Source: a virus. Taken from it: a stretch of DNA of 64,000 nucleotides. The stretch's first letter is position 1. Each line of letters starts with the position of its first letter. The translations under genes were made by a program, and so were the position numbers. The stretch spans positions 186,001 to 250,000 of IMG/VR virus record IMGVR_UViG_3300036770_004143, one strand, 5' to 3'. The notes under the pieces are model-generated. The model ran no database searches. It was not told the origin of the DNA and saw only the letters and a program-made list of their open reading frames with translations. This document shows positions 8,169 through 15,944 of this stretch, one piece after another.

Positions 8169-8497
8169 AAATTCATTTTTTCAATAAATGGATTTAGGTT
8201 ATTCCCCTGGACTTCTGGAATAAAGTATTGCACCTTATCATAATGCCAAACTTCTTTCCCAGTTATATCATCATAATAAACCTCAATTGGTTTTGTTGAA
8301 TGGGTGATTTTATGACAATAATCCAAATGAATTTGGCTGCCATCCCTAAATATAAATTGCTCATTATAATATTCAATAACTTGACAAATCTCTTCAACTT
8401 CAATCTCGGAGCAATACACATAAACCCAATCACCTATTTCAATATCCAAATCATCCACAATGATGTAATGATCTTCACTAATATTCACTAGTCGCAT
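8165..8497 (-). CDS. Unknown 110-residue acidic protein
   Basis: Many Asp/Glu and aromatic residues (DLDIEIGDWVYVYCSEIEVE), resembling small beta-rich phage proteins. No family recognised. It leads into array A through an ATGA-type overlap. The leader AAACTAAATAAT before the ATG matches the recurrent ACTAAA motif. Confidence 0.6.
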   Translation of the reverse strand: MRLVNISEDHYIIVDDLDIEIGDWVYVYCSEIEVEEICQVIEYYNEQFIFRDGSQIHLDYCHKITHSTKPIEVYYDDITGKEVWHYDKVQYFIPEVQGNNLNPFIEKMNL

Positions 8498-8502
8498 ATT
8501 AT

Positions 8503-8730
8503 TTAGTTTTTTTGTTTGTAAGATTGACCAAATGTCCTGGGGAGAGTATTAACCAACTGCTGAATTTCATCAGGCTCTAACTCAATTGTTACCCCATTTT
8601 TAATTATAATCATTTTTAAACCTTCTGTCCAGTGAGAATATTCAAAAAGACCATCTGTATTGCATATAGAATATGAAAAAACATTGAACTCTGTTGAGGT
8701 GGGGGTAATGGTTTCATTAAGTTGTTTCAT
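8503..8730 (-). CDS. Unknown 75-residue protein
   Basis: Start chosen at MKQLNETITPTST (8730), which follows an ACTAAACAAG leader; the upstream in-frame extension runs through the previous gene. Ends with a VTIELEPDEIQQLVN helix. No family recognised. Confidence 0.6.
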   Translation of the reverse strand: MKQLNETITPTSTEFNVFSYSICNTDGLFEYSHWTEGLKMIIIKNGVTIELEPDEIQQLVNTLPRTFGQSYKQKN

Positions 8731-9064
8731 CTTGTTTAGTTTTTTTAAATTGATTAAACCACTCTTGTAAAATTTCCTCTGCTGATTTATTAGAATTTTG
8801 CATTGTTGAGTTAAATTCTTCTTGAAAATAAAAATGTGCAAAACTAATCAAATCTTCCTCACTATACATCTGTTCTTGTTGCCATTTCGCGCCTTTTTTA
8901 AATGCTTCTTTTGTTAGCCAATTACCAACGTTTACCCCCAAAAGGTAAGGATTGAAGTCTATATAAATATTTTTAGCAGCCTCATCAACTGTTTCTTTTT
9001 TAGGAAGACATTCTTTGTTACAAATACCTTCGCAATACATACAACCTCTAGCTATATAGTTCAT
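8717..9064 (-). CDS. Conserved phage protein with EGA-W/MYSEE motif
   Basis: The 115-residue product has an N-terminal Cys cluster (GCMYCEGICNKEC, four Cys) that could bind zinc. A GAKWQQEQMYSEEDL motif near residue 60 is common in small proteins of Bacteroidota phages and recurs in the next gene (GAEWMQERMYSEEEV). Function unknown. The start at 9064 follows the upstream stop directly. Confidence 0.65.
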   Translation of the reverse strand: MNYIARGCMYCEGICNKECLPKKETVDEAAKNIYIDFNPYLLGVNVGNWLTKEAFKKGAKWQQEQMYSEEDLISFAHFYFQEEFNSTMQNSNKSAEEILQEWFNQFKKTKQDETT

Positions 9065-9065
9065 T

Positions 9066-9983
9066 TTATTTCTTTTTAAATTGTTCAATAATGGTTTCAC
9101 AATCACTTAAATATTTACCACAATGACCTTTATCTTTGTAGGTGTATTTAAGATGATTTATTTCTGAAATACTACGTTTAAGCATCTCTAGTAAATCATT
9201 AACTTCTTCCTCACTATACATTCTCTCTTGCATCCATTCAGCACCTTCAATAAATCCTATTTTATGTGCATAAGGATTTAATCCATTTTTATATTCTGAA
9301 TTTATTTTATCCCAGTTATTTTCAGCAGCATCTTCAACCGTTTCTTGTTTACGTTTCATCATAATAGAATTAGATATTCTTTCTTCCTTCTTTGCTGATT
9401 CTGTGTATGTGAGTTTTTCTTGTTTAGGTTTACCACCAAACAAACCAGATGCTAAGTCATTAAACTCTTTTGTTCCAATTTTTGGTAATCCAAAATATTC
9501 TAAATTTAATTGTTTAGGTTCTTTTTTTGGAATAATTATTTTGTATTCCTTATGGAAAGTTGGATAACTTGTATGTCCTGCAAATCCAACATAATCTTCT
9601 ACTTCAATTTCTCTAACCTCAACCTCCTCACAACTTGGATTATTAACAAACCATTCTAAAAACTCATCATCAATAGCTTGAACATGGTCTTTAATCAAGT
9701 CTTGGTCTGTGGTTAGGATGATTTTTTTACATAGTTCATATCTATCATAATAACCTAAACGATATTCAGCAAAAAAATATTCATCACCATTTTTATAGAT
9801 AATTAAATCCCCTTCTATAATTTCTTCATCATTAGTGATGTATAGGTGTTGATTTTCGCTATCCAAAATGTTAGGCATAACCCTATCAAATAACCTTAAA
9901 TCATTAAAGACTTGCTTACCTTTTTTAGTTAGATATCCTAACCTACTTGGTTTATCTGTTGGAATTATGTGTATGTTTTTCAT
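9066..9983 (-). CDS. Conserved Bacteroidota-phage protein, 305 aa
   Basis: The N-terminal part (IHIIPTDKPSRLGYL, then DQDLIKDHVQAIDDEFLEWF and NPSCEEVEV) is of a type I associate with Bacteroidota phages. The C-terminal 80 residues hold the GAEWMQERMYSEEEV module shared with the gene at 8717. It therefore looks like a fusion of two recurrent phage modules. Function unknown. Confidence 0.7.
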   Translation of the reverse strand: MKNIHIIPTDKPSRLGYLTKKGKQVFNDLRLFDRVMPNILDSENQHLYITNDEEIIEGDLIIYKNGDEYFFAEYRLGYYDRYELCKKIILTTDQDLIKDHVQAIDDEFLEWFVNNPSCEEVEVREIEVEDYVGFAGHTSYPTFHKEYKIIIPKKEPKQLNLEYFGLPKIGTKEFNDLASGLFGGKPKQEKLTYTESAKKEERISNSIMMKRKQETVEDAAENNWDKINSEYKNGLNPYAHKIGFIEGAEWMQERMYSEEEVNDLLEMLKRSISEINHLKYTYKDKGHCGKYLSDCETIIEQFKKK

Positions 9984-9988
9984 AATAT

Positions 9989-10351
9989 TTATTTTTTAGC
10001 AATTTCAATCATTTTTTGTAAAATTGACTCTTCTACTTCTTCATATGTTTCAAAAATAGGACTATTCCAATCCCCCCATTCAACCCACCATTTATCTACA
10101 TCAAACTTCTTTGGCTGCATATAAACACCATACTTCTCCCTAAACCACCTGAATACTTGTTGGTATAGTGGTGTTACTAATCTAAATCGGTCTTCTGAAA
10201 ATATTTTACTAAAATTAGAATTGGTTATGAGTCCAGAATTATCAATTATTACTTTTGTTTTATTTTCTTGAAAGTATCCAAAACATGGTTCGTCAAAATC
10301 TAACTGTTTGAGTTCTAACGCTATTTGATAACTTACAAATTCCTTTTCCAT
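9989..10351 (-). CDS. Small phage protein, FRWFREK family
   Basis: 120 residues: SYQIALELKQLDFDEPCFGY near the start, a central VFRWFREKYG and a C-terminal YEEVEESILQKMIEIAKK helix. The same three blocks occur in the genes at 10353 (partly) and 11982, so these are paralogs. Function unknown. Confidence 0.7.
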   Translation of the reverse strand: MEKEFVSYQIALELKQLDFDEPCFGYFQENKTKVIIDNSGLITNSNFSKIFSEDRFRLVTPLYQQVFRWFREKYGVYMQPKKFDVDKWWVEWGDWNSPIFETYEEVEESILQKMIEIAKK

Positions 10352-10352
10352 A

Positions 10353-10727
10353 TTAATTTATTTTGTTTTTAGCAATTTCAATCAATTTTATTAAACACTC
10401 TAACTCCGCTTCTTCGTAAGTTCCAACTTTAGGGTCTTTATTAAACTCTTCCATTGTTCTTTGTTTAGCGTATTCTAAACCTGATAATGACATATCATAA
10501 ATGTGACAATCAAATTGTTTAGTATTTGGTCTAAACCCAATAAACCCTCTTAAATTATACTTCTCTCGAAACCACCTGAATGCTATAGCATTGACCACAG
10601 TTCTGTGAATCTTATTTAATGGTAATTCATCAAGATATTCTGGCGATATGTCAGTATCTTTTAAATTATGAGTTTTTGATAACCACTCAAACAATCCTAA
10701 AGATTCTAATTCATTGTATATTTTCAT
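10353..10727 (-). CDS. Small phage protein, FRWFREK family
   Basis: 124 residues from the ATG at 10727, which follows an ACTAAACAAA leader. It keeps AFRWFREKYNLRGF and the TYEEAELECLIKLIEIA tail but has lost the N-terminal DEPCFGY block. The longer upstream frame overlaps the next gene and is less likely. Confidence 0.65.
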   Translation of the reverse strand: MKIYNELESLGLFEWLSKTHNLKDTDISPEYLDELPLNKIHRTVVNAIAFRWFREKYNLRGFIGFRPNTKQFDCHIYDMSLSGLEYAKQRTMEEFNKDPKVGTYEEAELECLIKLIEIAKNKIN

Positions 10728-10755
10728 TTTGTTTAGTTTATGGTTAATAAATTCC

Positions 10756-11016
10756 TTAAAACCTATCTGCAATCTTATTAATTAGTTCCTCATCCTCAAC
10801 AGTCAATTTCCAGTAGTTTTCACTTATTTTAGAAAGTTGTGTTTTCCTATCATCATATTTATCATCACCACCTCTATTAAGAACAAATCCTATATTATCA
10901 TCTTCCATTGCTTGTAATAGGTTCTCTCTAAACCTTTTGTTTCTTTTGAACATATAGATGATTTCATCTGAATAATCATCCAAATCAATATCAGCTTCCA
11001 CTGTAATGTATGACAT
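10756..11016 (-). CDS. Unknown 86-residue protein
   Basis: Acidic N-terminus (VEADIDLDDYSDEII), basic middle, EELINKIADRF end. No family recognised. A TATATTTG box lies 23 nt upstream, with CTTG 20 nt further. Confidence 0.6.
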   Translation of the reverse strand: MSYITVEADIDLDDYSDEIIYMFKRNKRFRENLLQAMEDDNIGFVLNRGGDDKYDDRKTQLSKISENYWKLTVEDEELINKIADRF

Positions 11017-11038
11017 AACTATTATTTTTTTTGATACA

Positions 11039-11070
11039 CAAATATAAGGGAAATAAAATTACTGCGCAAG
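11039..11070 (-). promoter_or_regulatory. Possible Bacteroidota-type promoter for the gene at 10756
   Basis: TATATTTG at 11039-11046 fits TAnnTTTG. The -33 position carries CTTG instead of TTTG, spacer 20. Confidence 0.45.
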
Positions 11071-11559
11071 TTCTTTCTGTAATATTTTCAAAACAGCATG
11101 ACTTGTATGACCATCAAAAGGAAATAATGCTTTTGATGTTTCTGGGACTTTAAAATCATCCCACCTATCTGCTGGATAGTGATTGGATATTTGGCCACTT
11201 GGTAATTTTGCCACAACAATAAACCAGCCCCCACCAAAACAAGGATAACCATCATTATGTTTCCAACTCTTATGGACACTATATTTGGTGTTCTGCATCA
11301 CCTGGTTCAAATCCTGGAACTCTTCATCACCTTTCTGATTTGCCCACTCATTAAACAATAAAGCATTGTAGGCTGCTCTAAAATCATATAATTCCTTAAA
11401 GGTGTGATATCCATCAGAGGTGTTTTCTGTTACTTTATGATAATCCTCTTCTAGTTTCTTGATACGTTCAAAAACCTCATTTGGGATTGTGTAATTTGTA
11501 ATCCTGCTACCATACTGGCTATTGATAACATCACATAAATAATCAACTGGTGTTTTCAT
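11059..11559 (-). CDS. WDGH-domain-like protein
   Basis: 166 residues. The middle has TFKELYDFRAAYNALLFNEW and HKSWKHNDGYPCFGGGWF; the C-terminus has GQISNHYPADRWDDF followed by FPFDGHTSHAVL. The last block fits the WDGH domain seen in phage and bacterial proteins (W/F-DGHT). Function unknown; the domain occurs beside nucleotide-related enzymes in other genomes. Confidence 0.65.
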   Translation of the reverse strand: MKTPVDYLCDVINSQYGSRITNYTIPNEVFERIKKLEEDYHKVTENTSDGYHTFKELYDFRAAYNALLFNEWANQKGDEEFQDLNQVMQNTKYSVHKSWKHNDGYPCFGGGWFIVVAKLPSGQISNHYPADRWDDFKVPETSKALFPFDGHTSHAVLKILQKELAQ

Positions 11560-11578
11560 AGTTTTAGTTTTTTTGTTG

Positions 11579-11980
11579 TTATAATTTTTCTATTTCTTGT
11601 TTAACTTCTAAATAATGTGCAATAGACCTTTCCATTTTAAAATCAAGATTAAAGTTAAGTACAAACAATATCTTATCAACTGCAATCAAAGCACATTGTT
11701 TAGCCTGTCCCCAAGCTGTATAGGTTTCCATAAATTCCCCTAAAGGCTCATCAATCCAAGTCTCATTAGGAGTTGTTTGATAGAATGTATCAACTAGCTC
11801 TTTTGCTTCTTCTTTTGGTGTTAAAATCATTTTGTTTTGTTTTTCTAACCCATTGTATATTAGTTTTTCCACATCCTTTTCCATTTCCTTTTCCATTTGT
11901 TTTAGATAATCATAATCATCATTTATTCTATCTTCCCAATGTTGTTGACTTCCTATATAATTTTCTGTTTGTTTGCTCAT
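11579..11980 (-). CDS. Conserved small phage protein, 133 aa
   Basis: The N-terminal 50 residues are coiled-coil-like (MEKEMEKDVEKL). The rest, from ILTPKEEAKELVDTFY through AKQCALIAVDKIL to EVKQEIEKL, is a block common in Bacteroidota phages. An internal Met begins that block, so a shorter start is possible. Function unknown. Confidence 0.65.
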   Translation of the reverse strand: MSKQTENYIGSQQHWEDRINDDYDYLKQMEKEMEKDVEKLIYNGLEKQNKMILTPKEEAKELVDTFYQTTPNETWIDEPLGEFMETYTAWGQAKQCALIAVDKILFVLNFNLDFKMERSIAHYLEVKQEIEKL

Positions 11981-11981
11981 T

Positions 11982-12428
11982 TTATTTGTTTTTTACAACC
12001 TCAATTAATTTATTTAAACCTGCTAAATCAGCTTCTTCATAGGTTTCATATTCCCAATCACCAGAAGGTCTATTTTTTGGCATTGTATGGTATTCTTCAC
12101 CTGTTTTATGATTCCAAATCCAATAATTGTAACCAAGTTCACAATTGTGCTGATCAGATGTTGCTTCTACTGAAAATTGCCAATCAAACTTCTCCCTAAA
12201 AAACCTAAATGCTGCTGTAAAAGTAGGAGCTGAAGCATCTGTCTCTTTATTATGCTCATTATAATCTTGAAGACCATTTATAGTATCTAAAAAGATATGT
12301 TTATTATGTCTTCCAAGGTTGTAATCTATTATTTCAGTTTCTTTATAATTACCAAAACAAGGTTCTCTAAAACCTAGTTTTTTAAGTTCTAATGCTAGTT
12401 CATAAGGGACAAGGTCTTTAATAGCCAT
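11982..12428 (-). CDS. Small phage protein, FRWFREK family
   Basis: 148 residues: PYELALELKKLGFREPCFGN, a central AFRFFREKFDWQF and ETYEEADLAGLNKLIEVVK. It is the fullest of the three paralogs here (see 9989 and 10353). The ATG follows an ACTAAATAATT leader. Function unknown. Confidence 0.7.
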   Translation of the reverse strand: MAIKDLVPYELALELKKLGFREPCFGNYKETEIIDYNLGRHNKHIFLDTINGLQDYNEHNKETDASAPTFTAAFRFFREKFDWQFSVEATSDQHNCELGYNYWIWNHKTGEEYHTMPKNRPSGDWEYETYEEADLAGLNKLIEVVKNK

Positions 12429-12453
12429 AATTATTTAGTTTTTGAAAATGTAA

Positions 12454-12651
12454 TTAAAAATTATGCTTCAACATAGTCTTTTTTACATTTGGTTCTAAAT
12501 TTTGATATAATTGACCAATAATCTGTTCAAAAACTTCCCCTTCTGCTTGAATAAGCACTTTATTACTTATTTGAAGAATACTTTTTTTAACTACATAGGT
12601 AGTTACTTTATCTCCTAATTCTTTAGATATTTTCTGGCTTACACTATTCAT
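12454..12651 (-). CDS. Array B small paralog, 65 aa
   Basis: MNSVSQKISKELGDKV start; the upstream in-frame ATG at 12681 belongs to the overlapping gene. C-terminus QLYQNLEPNVKKTMLKHNF. ATGA overlap at 12648-12651. Confidence 0.65.
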   Translation of the reverse strand: MNSVSQKISKELGDKVTTYVVKKSILQISNKVLIQAEGEVFEQIIGQLYQNLEPNVKKTMLKHNF

Positions 12652-12800
12652 AATTTTAGGTTGTTTTGTATTTGAAACCATAGTTGACCATTTGTTTGAA
12701 CCTCTCCTACTCTAAGTATTTTTTTTCTTAATTGCATATTTGGTTTATCATGTACAAAATAACCCACTTGCATATACACTTTATCTATTACATTTTTCAT
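12648..12800 (-). CDS. Array B small paralog, 50 aa
   Basis: MKNVIDKVYMQVGYFVHDKP start and LWFQIQNNLKL end. The shortest member. Both ends use ATGA overlaps, which supports it as a real gene. Confidence 0.65.
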   Translation of the reverse strand: MKNVIDKVYMQVGYFVHDKPNMQLRKKILRVGEVQTNGQLWFQIQNNLKL

Positions 12801-12970
12801 ACTTTAAATTTTAAGTTTGCTTTCATTTGCATAGATACTTGTTGGCTAACTTGCCTCCATACCTGATGATATACTTGATGCCTAGCATTATTAACCACTG
12901 GTACCCGTGCATGTTTATTCCATCTTGGATACTGGACTTTAGCTTCTATTTCATGACCTACATTTCTCAT
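12797..12970 (-). CDS. Array B small paralog, 57 aa
   Basis: MRNVGHEIEAKVQYPRWNKH start; Gln/Val-rich repeat HQVYHQVWRQVSQQVSMQ, then MKANLKFKV. The QV repeat at 3-4 residue spacing echoes the KV repeat of the gene at 7795. Confidence 0.65.
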   Translation of the reverse strand: MRNVGHEIEAKVQYPRWNKHARVPVVNNARHQVYHQVWRQVSQQVSMQMKANLKFKV

Positions 12971-13140
12971 ACTTTAAATTTTAGGTTTTCTTTTATTTGA
13001 ATAGATACTTGTTGATGAACTTGTGTCCAAGGTCGTAGATATACTTTATCCCTAATATGATGAACCACTTGTATTGATATGGGAGTAATGGATCGTGGGT
13101 TTTGTATTTTATTTCCAATTTTACTAGCCACATTTTTCAT
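12967..13140 (-). CDS. Array B small paralog, 57 aa
   Basis: MKNVASKIGNKIQNPRSITP start; TQVHQQVSIQIKENLKFKV end. Same length and tail as the gene at 12797, so a recent duplicate. ATGA overlaps both sides. Confidence 0.65.
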   Translation of the reverse strand: MKNVASKIGNKIQNPRSITPISIQVVHHIRDKVYLRPWTQVHQQVSIQIKENLKFKV

Positions 13141-13307
13141 GCTTTTAATCTTTTTTCTATTTTGGAAAACAATTCTTGAAGTGTTTGATTACCAAATTGG
13201 GGGTAATCATAGTATTCAATAGTTATTTGTTTACGTAATTCTTTACGTAATACAAAATTAACTTTCATACCTATATGTTTCCGTATTTTATCATCTACAT
13301 TTTTCAT
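13137..13307 (-). CDS. Array B small paralog, 56 aa
   Basis: Start at MKNVDDKIRKHIGMKVN (13307) leaves a 4-nt gap to the HNH stop; the ATG at 13325 would overlap the HNH gene. Tail LFSKIEKRLKA. Confidence 0.65.
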   Translation of the reverse strand: MKNVDDKIRKHIGMKVNFVLRKELRKQITIEYYDYPQFGNQTLQELFSKIEKRLKA

Positions 13308-13311
13308 GCTT

Positions 13312-13698
13312 TTAATTTTTTTCAAAATAAAAAACTATATCAATCTCATTCTCCTGGACAAGACCATAACGTTTTGCAATTTTATATTGGGTTGATTTCT
13401 CATTTAGATGTTTCATGAACCCTTTAATCAAAGACCTAAACTCTTCCAAAGATAATGAATGTTTATTAATATTGCAACTTGGACAGCTTGGATTTTGATT
13501 TTCAATTGTTAATCGTTCTGGATGCTGCATAGGATTATCTTTATCTATCACAAATTTCTTCTTAACTTTGTCATATATATGATTTCTTTTAACAGGTTCT
13601 ATTTCGTCAATGTGCCAACCTTTCTCTAACTTATCACCACAATAACAACATCTACCATTGCATTTTTCAAACAACAAATCTCTAACTTTCTTACTCAT
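13312..13698 (-). CDS. HNH endonuclease inserted in array B
   Basis: 128 residues from the ATG at 13698. Zinc/HNH core: CNGRCCYCGDKLEKGWHIDE (C-x2-C, then HIDEIEP), a central NPMQHPERL and NQNPSCPSCNINKHSLSLEE (second C-x2-C and N). The fold cuts DNA with a beta-beta-alpha metal site. Placement between two array members with ATGA overlap upstream suggests a mobile gene that entered the array without breaking the coupled reading. A longer frame to 13764 runs through the neighbouring paralog. Confidence 0.85.
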   Translation of the reverse strand: MSKKVRDLLFEKCNGRCCYCGDKLEKGWHIDEIEPVKRNHIYDKVKKKFVIDKDNPMQHPERLTIENQNPSCPSCNINKHSLSLEEFRSLIKGFMKHLNEKSTQYKIAKRYGLVQENEIDIVFYFEKN

Positions 13699-13865
13699 AA
13701 AATTATCTTTGGCAAGTTTCTTAATTTTAGGTTGATTATTCCTTGCATATAAGCCCCCATCCAAACATTACCAGGAAGATATTCTTTTATTTTTATTACA
13801 CCCTTTAAATTTCTTAGAGTTTCATCATGCACTTGATTCAAAATTATAGTTCTTATACTTTTCAT
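13695..13865 (-). CDS. Array B small paralog, 56 aa
   Basis: MKSIRTIILNQVHDETLRNL start; ends INLKLRNLPKIIL. The last 13 residues and the EYLPGN block equal those of the gene at 13862: a recent duplication. Confidence 0.65.
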   Translation of the reverse strand: MKSIRTIILNQVHDETLRNLKGVIKIKEYLPGNVWMGAYMQGIINLKLRNLPKIIL

Positions 13866-14032
13866 AAAATTATCTTTGGCAAATTTCTTAATTTTAGGTT
13901 TATTGTCACTCGACTATTAAACCACCTAAACTGATTACCAGGTAGGTATTCTTTTTCTTCTATTGTATCCTTTAACTTAACTTCAATTTCATCATACACT
14001 TGATTCAAAATTTCAATTCTTACACTTTTCAT
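13862..14032 (-). CDS. Array B small paralog, 56 aa
   Basis: MKSVRIEILNQVYDEIEVKL start; EYLPGNQFRWF middle; INLKLRNLPKIIL end. Twin of the gene at 13695, with the same length and an ATGA overlap. Confidence 0.65.
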   Translation of the reverse strand: MKSVRIEILNQVYDEIEVKLKDTIEEKEYLPGNQFRWFNSRVTINLKLRNLPKIIL

Positions 14033-14376
14033 AATATTATAGATTTAACTTTATACCATATTTGTTTACCTATGACACTTATTAAGCGACGACCAGTACG
14101 TAGATATGATAACTTTGTATCAACTTTAAAATCAACTCTATAACTAACATTATCAGTTTTAGTGTGAAAAACATTAACCTGTATTTTAGTAAATTTACTA
14201 TTTACCACACTTGAAATATTTCTCATTGTTAGCATTTGATTTGTTGTTTTATGATATAGTTCTGTCCAGATTTTATGGCGCAATCTACTAAATAAAGTTT
14301 CATAACTTCCATTCCAAATTGGGATTCTAATTTCATTTACTAATTTATCTTTTGTTTCTTGCCCAATATTTTTCAT
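14029..14376 (-). CDS. Array B double-unit paralog, 115 aa
   Basis: Two family units are fused in frame: MKNIGQETKDKLVNEIRIPI...NQMLT, then MRNISSVVNSKFTKIQVNVF...WYKVKSIIL. The internal Met-Arg-Asn-Ile marks the old second start. A GTG one codon upstream (14379) is possible, but the ATG gives the usual TGATG coupling. Confidence 0.65.
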   Translation of the reverse strand: MKNIGQETKDKLVNEIRIPIWNGSYETLFSRLRHKIWTELYHKTTNQMLTMRNISSVVNSKFTKIQVNVFHTKTDNVSYRVDFKVDTKLSYLRTGRRLISVIGKQIWYKVKSIIL

Positions 14377-14564
14377 CACTTAAACATTATTTTTATTCTA
14401 AGATTATCTGTAAAATTATGTGTCATTTGCTTAAATATTTGGTCATTTATTATTTCTCGATATCTAATATGATATGCAGGATTAATAGTTGGAATTAAGT
14501 TAAGTCTTTCTAACTTCTCTATTGATGAAATTTTCTTTGTGATTTTACTGTTCACTCTTTCCAT
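14376..14564 (-). CDS. Array B small paralog, 62 aa
   Basis: MERVNSKITKKISSIEKLER start; FTDNLRIKIMFK end. TGATG overlap with the next gene. Confidence 0.65.
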   Translation of the reverse strand: MERVNSKITKKISSIEKLERLNLIPTINPAYHIRYREIINDQIFKQMTHNFTDNLRIKIMFK

Positions 14565-14776
14565 TTCTTAATTTTAAGTTTTTTTGGATTATCTATTTCA
14601 AGCCACACCTGGTCTCTTATTGGTAAGAAAACTTGTCCGTATATACCATCCTCTACCTTATCCCACATAATTTTCCATAATCTATCACCAATATTTGTGG
14701 CAGCATTTTGTTTTATGTTAGAATTTACACCATCATATATCATCACATCAAATATGTTTCTACTAATGTTCTTCAT
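14552..14776 (-). CDS. Array B small paralog, 74 aa
   Basis: MKNISRNIFDVMIYDGVNSN start; IRDQVWLEIDNPKKLKIKKW end. The QVWLEIDN block matches WLQVDNN in the next two genes. Confidence 0.65.
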   Translation of the reverse strand: MKNISRNIFDVMIYDGVNSNIKQNAATNIGDRLWKIMWDKVEDGIYGQVFLPIRDQVWLEIDNPKKLKIKKWKE

Positions 14777-14969
14777 AGTTTAATTTATTCTTTATTTGGG
14801 TAATTAATTTTTCTGCAATATTATTATCCACCTGCAACCAAGAAGGATCCCATAATTTAACTGTAAGTTTAGTATATATTTTCCATCCTTTGTCAAATAT
14901 AGCATTATCAGCCTTCATCCTATATTGGTCATATATTTTACGTAATATAAATTCATTAATATTCTTCAT
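14763..14969 (-). CDS. Array B small paralog, 68 aa
   Basis: MKNINEFILRKIYDQYRMKA start; WDPSWLQVDNNIAEKLITQI then KNKLNYEEH. About half identical to the gene at 14956 over its whole length. Confidence 0.65.
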   Translation of the reverse strand: MKNINEFILRKIYDQYRMKADNAIFDKGWKIYTKLTVKLWDPSWLQVDNNIAEKLITQIKNKLNYEEH

Positions 14970-15162
14970 GTTTTAATTTATTTTTCACTTGCATAACTAC
15001 ATTATTAGTCACGTTATTCTCCACCTGAAGCCAAGCAACATCCCACAACTTATTTCCAATATTAGCATATATGTTGTATCCTTTGTCATTAATAATATCA
15101 TTGACCTTTTCCCTATGTTGCTTATATATTTGATAAATTATTTGTTTATCAATATTCTTCAT
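14956..15162 (-). CDS. Array B small paralog, 68 aa
   Basis: MKNIDKQIIYQIYKQHREKV start; WDVAWLQVENNVTNNVVMQV then KNKLKHEEY. Same length and order of blocks as the gene at 14763. Confidence 0.65.
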   Translation of the reverse strand: MKNIDKQIIYQIYKQHREKVNDIINDKGYNIYANIGNKLWDVAWLQVENNVTNNVVMQVKNKLKHEEY

Positions 15163-15168
15163 GTTTTG

Positions 15169-15348
15169 TCATTTTAATTTTCTAACTTGTTGAATAACAT
15201 TATTTGTTAACCAATGAAAACGGCTTATTTGTATAAATTTACTATTCATGTTAGTTTTAAGATACATACTATATGATATATCTTTTGTAACTTTCTCCTT
15301 AATCTTTAAATGTATTTTCCACACTATTAAGTCCCCAATGTTATCCAT
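15169..15348 (-). CDS. Array B small paralog, 59 aa
   Basis: MDNIGDLIVWKIHLKIKEKV start; WLTNNVIQQVRKLK end. It fills what would otherwise be a gap in the array and has the family start and tail. Confidence 0.65.
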   Translation of the reverse strand: MDNIGDLIVWKIHLKIKEKVTKDISYSMYLKTNMNSKFIQISRFHWLTNNVIQQVRKLK

Positions 15349-15538
15349 GTTTAAAATTATTTTTCATATTAGGAAATAAATTTTTGATTATGTTATAATA
15401 TGCAATGTTATCTACCTGATTTTTTGATTCATCCATAATAGGTGCAGCTTGAAACCATGCTTTCTCATACTTCTTACCAGGATAAATTTTATCAATATAT
15501 AATCCTTTTGAAGTTATAACTCTGGAAACATTCTTCAT
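15341..15538 (-). CDS. Array B small paralog, 65 aa
   Basis: MKNVSRVITSKGLYIDKIYP start; NIIKNLFPNMKNNFKHG end. Overlaps the gene at 15169 by 8 nt. Confidence 0.65.
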   Translation of the reverse strand: MKNVSRVITSKGLYIDKIYPGKKYEKAWFQAAPIMDESKNQVDNIAYYNIIKNLFPNMKNNFKHG

Positions 15539-15544
15539 TCTTGT

Positions 15545-15730
15545 TTATTTTAAAATGGTTTCTTTAATCAATGGTGGTTGTGCATTAGTTATCTGATTAC
15601 GAACCTCACTATTTAATTTGAGGTGAATCCTATACATTGTATCCATACTCCAAAAACTCACAAGCGTAGGTGTACGATATTTAACTAAATAATTAATTTG
15701 ATTATGGATATGTTGTTTAACATTCTTCAT
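15545..15730 (-). CDS. Array B small paralog, 61 aa
   Basis: MKNVKQHIHNQINYLVKYRT start; a HLKLNSEVRNQITNAQPP block precedes the tail. Confidence 0.65.
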   Translation of the reverse strand: MKNVKQHIHNQINYLVKYRTPTLVSFWSMDTMYRIHLKLNSEVRNQITNAQPPLIKETILK

Positions 15731-15731
15731 T

Positions 15732-15926
15732 TTATTTATTTTTTCTAATTAAAAACCTAACAATAGGTATGCAGGGCATTTTATTCTGTATCTGCTCTAA
15801 CATCTCCTCAAATTCTAAATCACTTTTACGCCTCAAATATTTATTTACTTTATAATCAATAAATGCTTCATTATTTGTATTTAAAATATCAATTTGTTTT
15901 GTTATTTTTGAACCAACGTTTTTCAT
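15732..15926 (-). CDS. Array B small paralog, 64 aa
   Basis: First gene of array B in transcription order. MKNVGSKITKQIDILNTNNE start; RFLIRKNK end. Confidence 0.65.
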   Translation of the reverse strand: MKNVGSKITKQIDILNTNNEAFIDYKVNKYLRRKSDLEFEEMLEQIQNKMPCIPIVRFLIRKNK

Positions 15927-15944
15927 ACTTTTGTATTTTAAAGT

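Larger units (their letters stand above)
12454..15926 (-). repeat. Tandem array B of small paralogs, split by an HNH gene
   Basis: Sixteen genes of the MKNI family run head to tail, with an HNH endonuclease gene inserted between two of them at 13312-13698. Several members are 50-59 codons. Junctions are mostly 4-nt ATGA or TGATG overlaps. One gene (14029) contains two family units in one frame. Confidence 0.85.
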
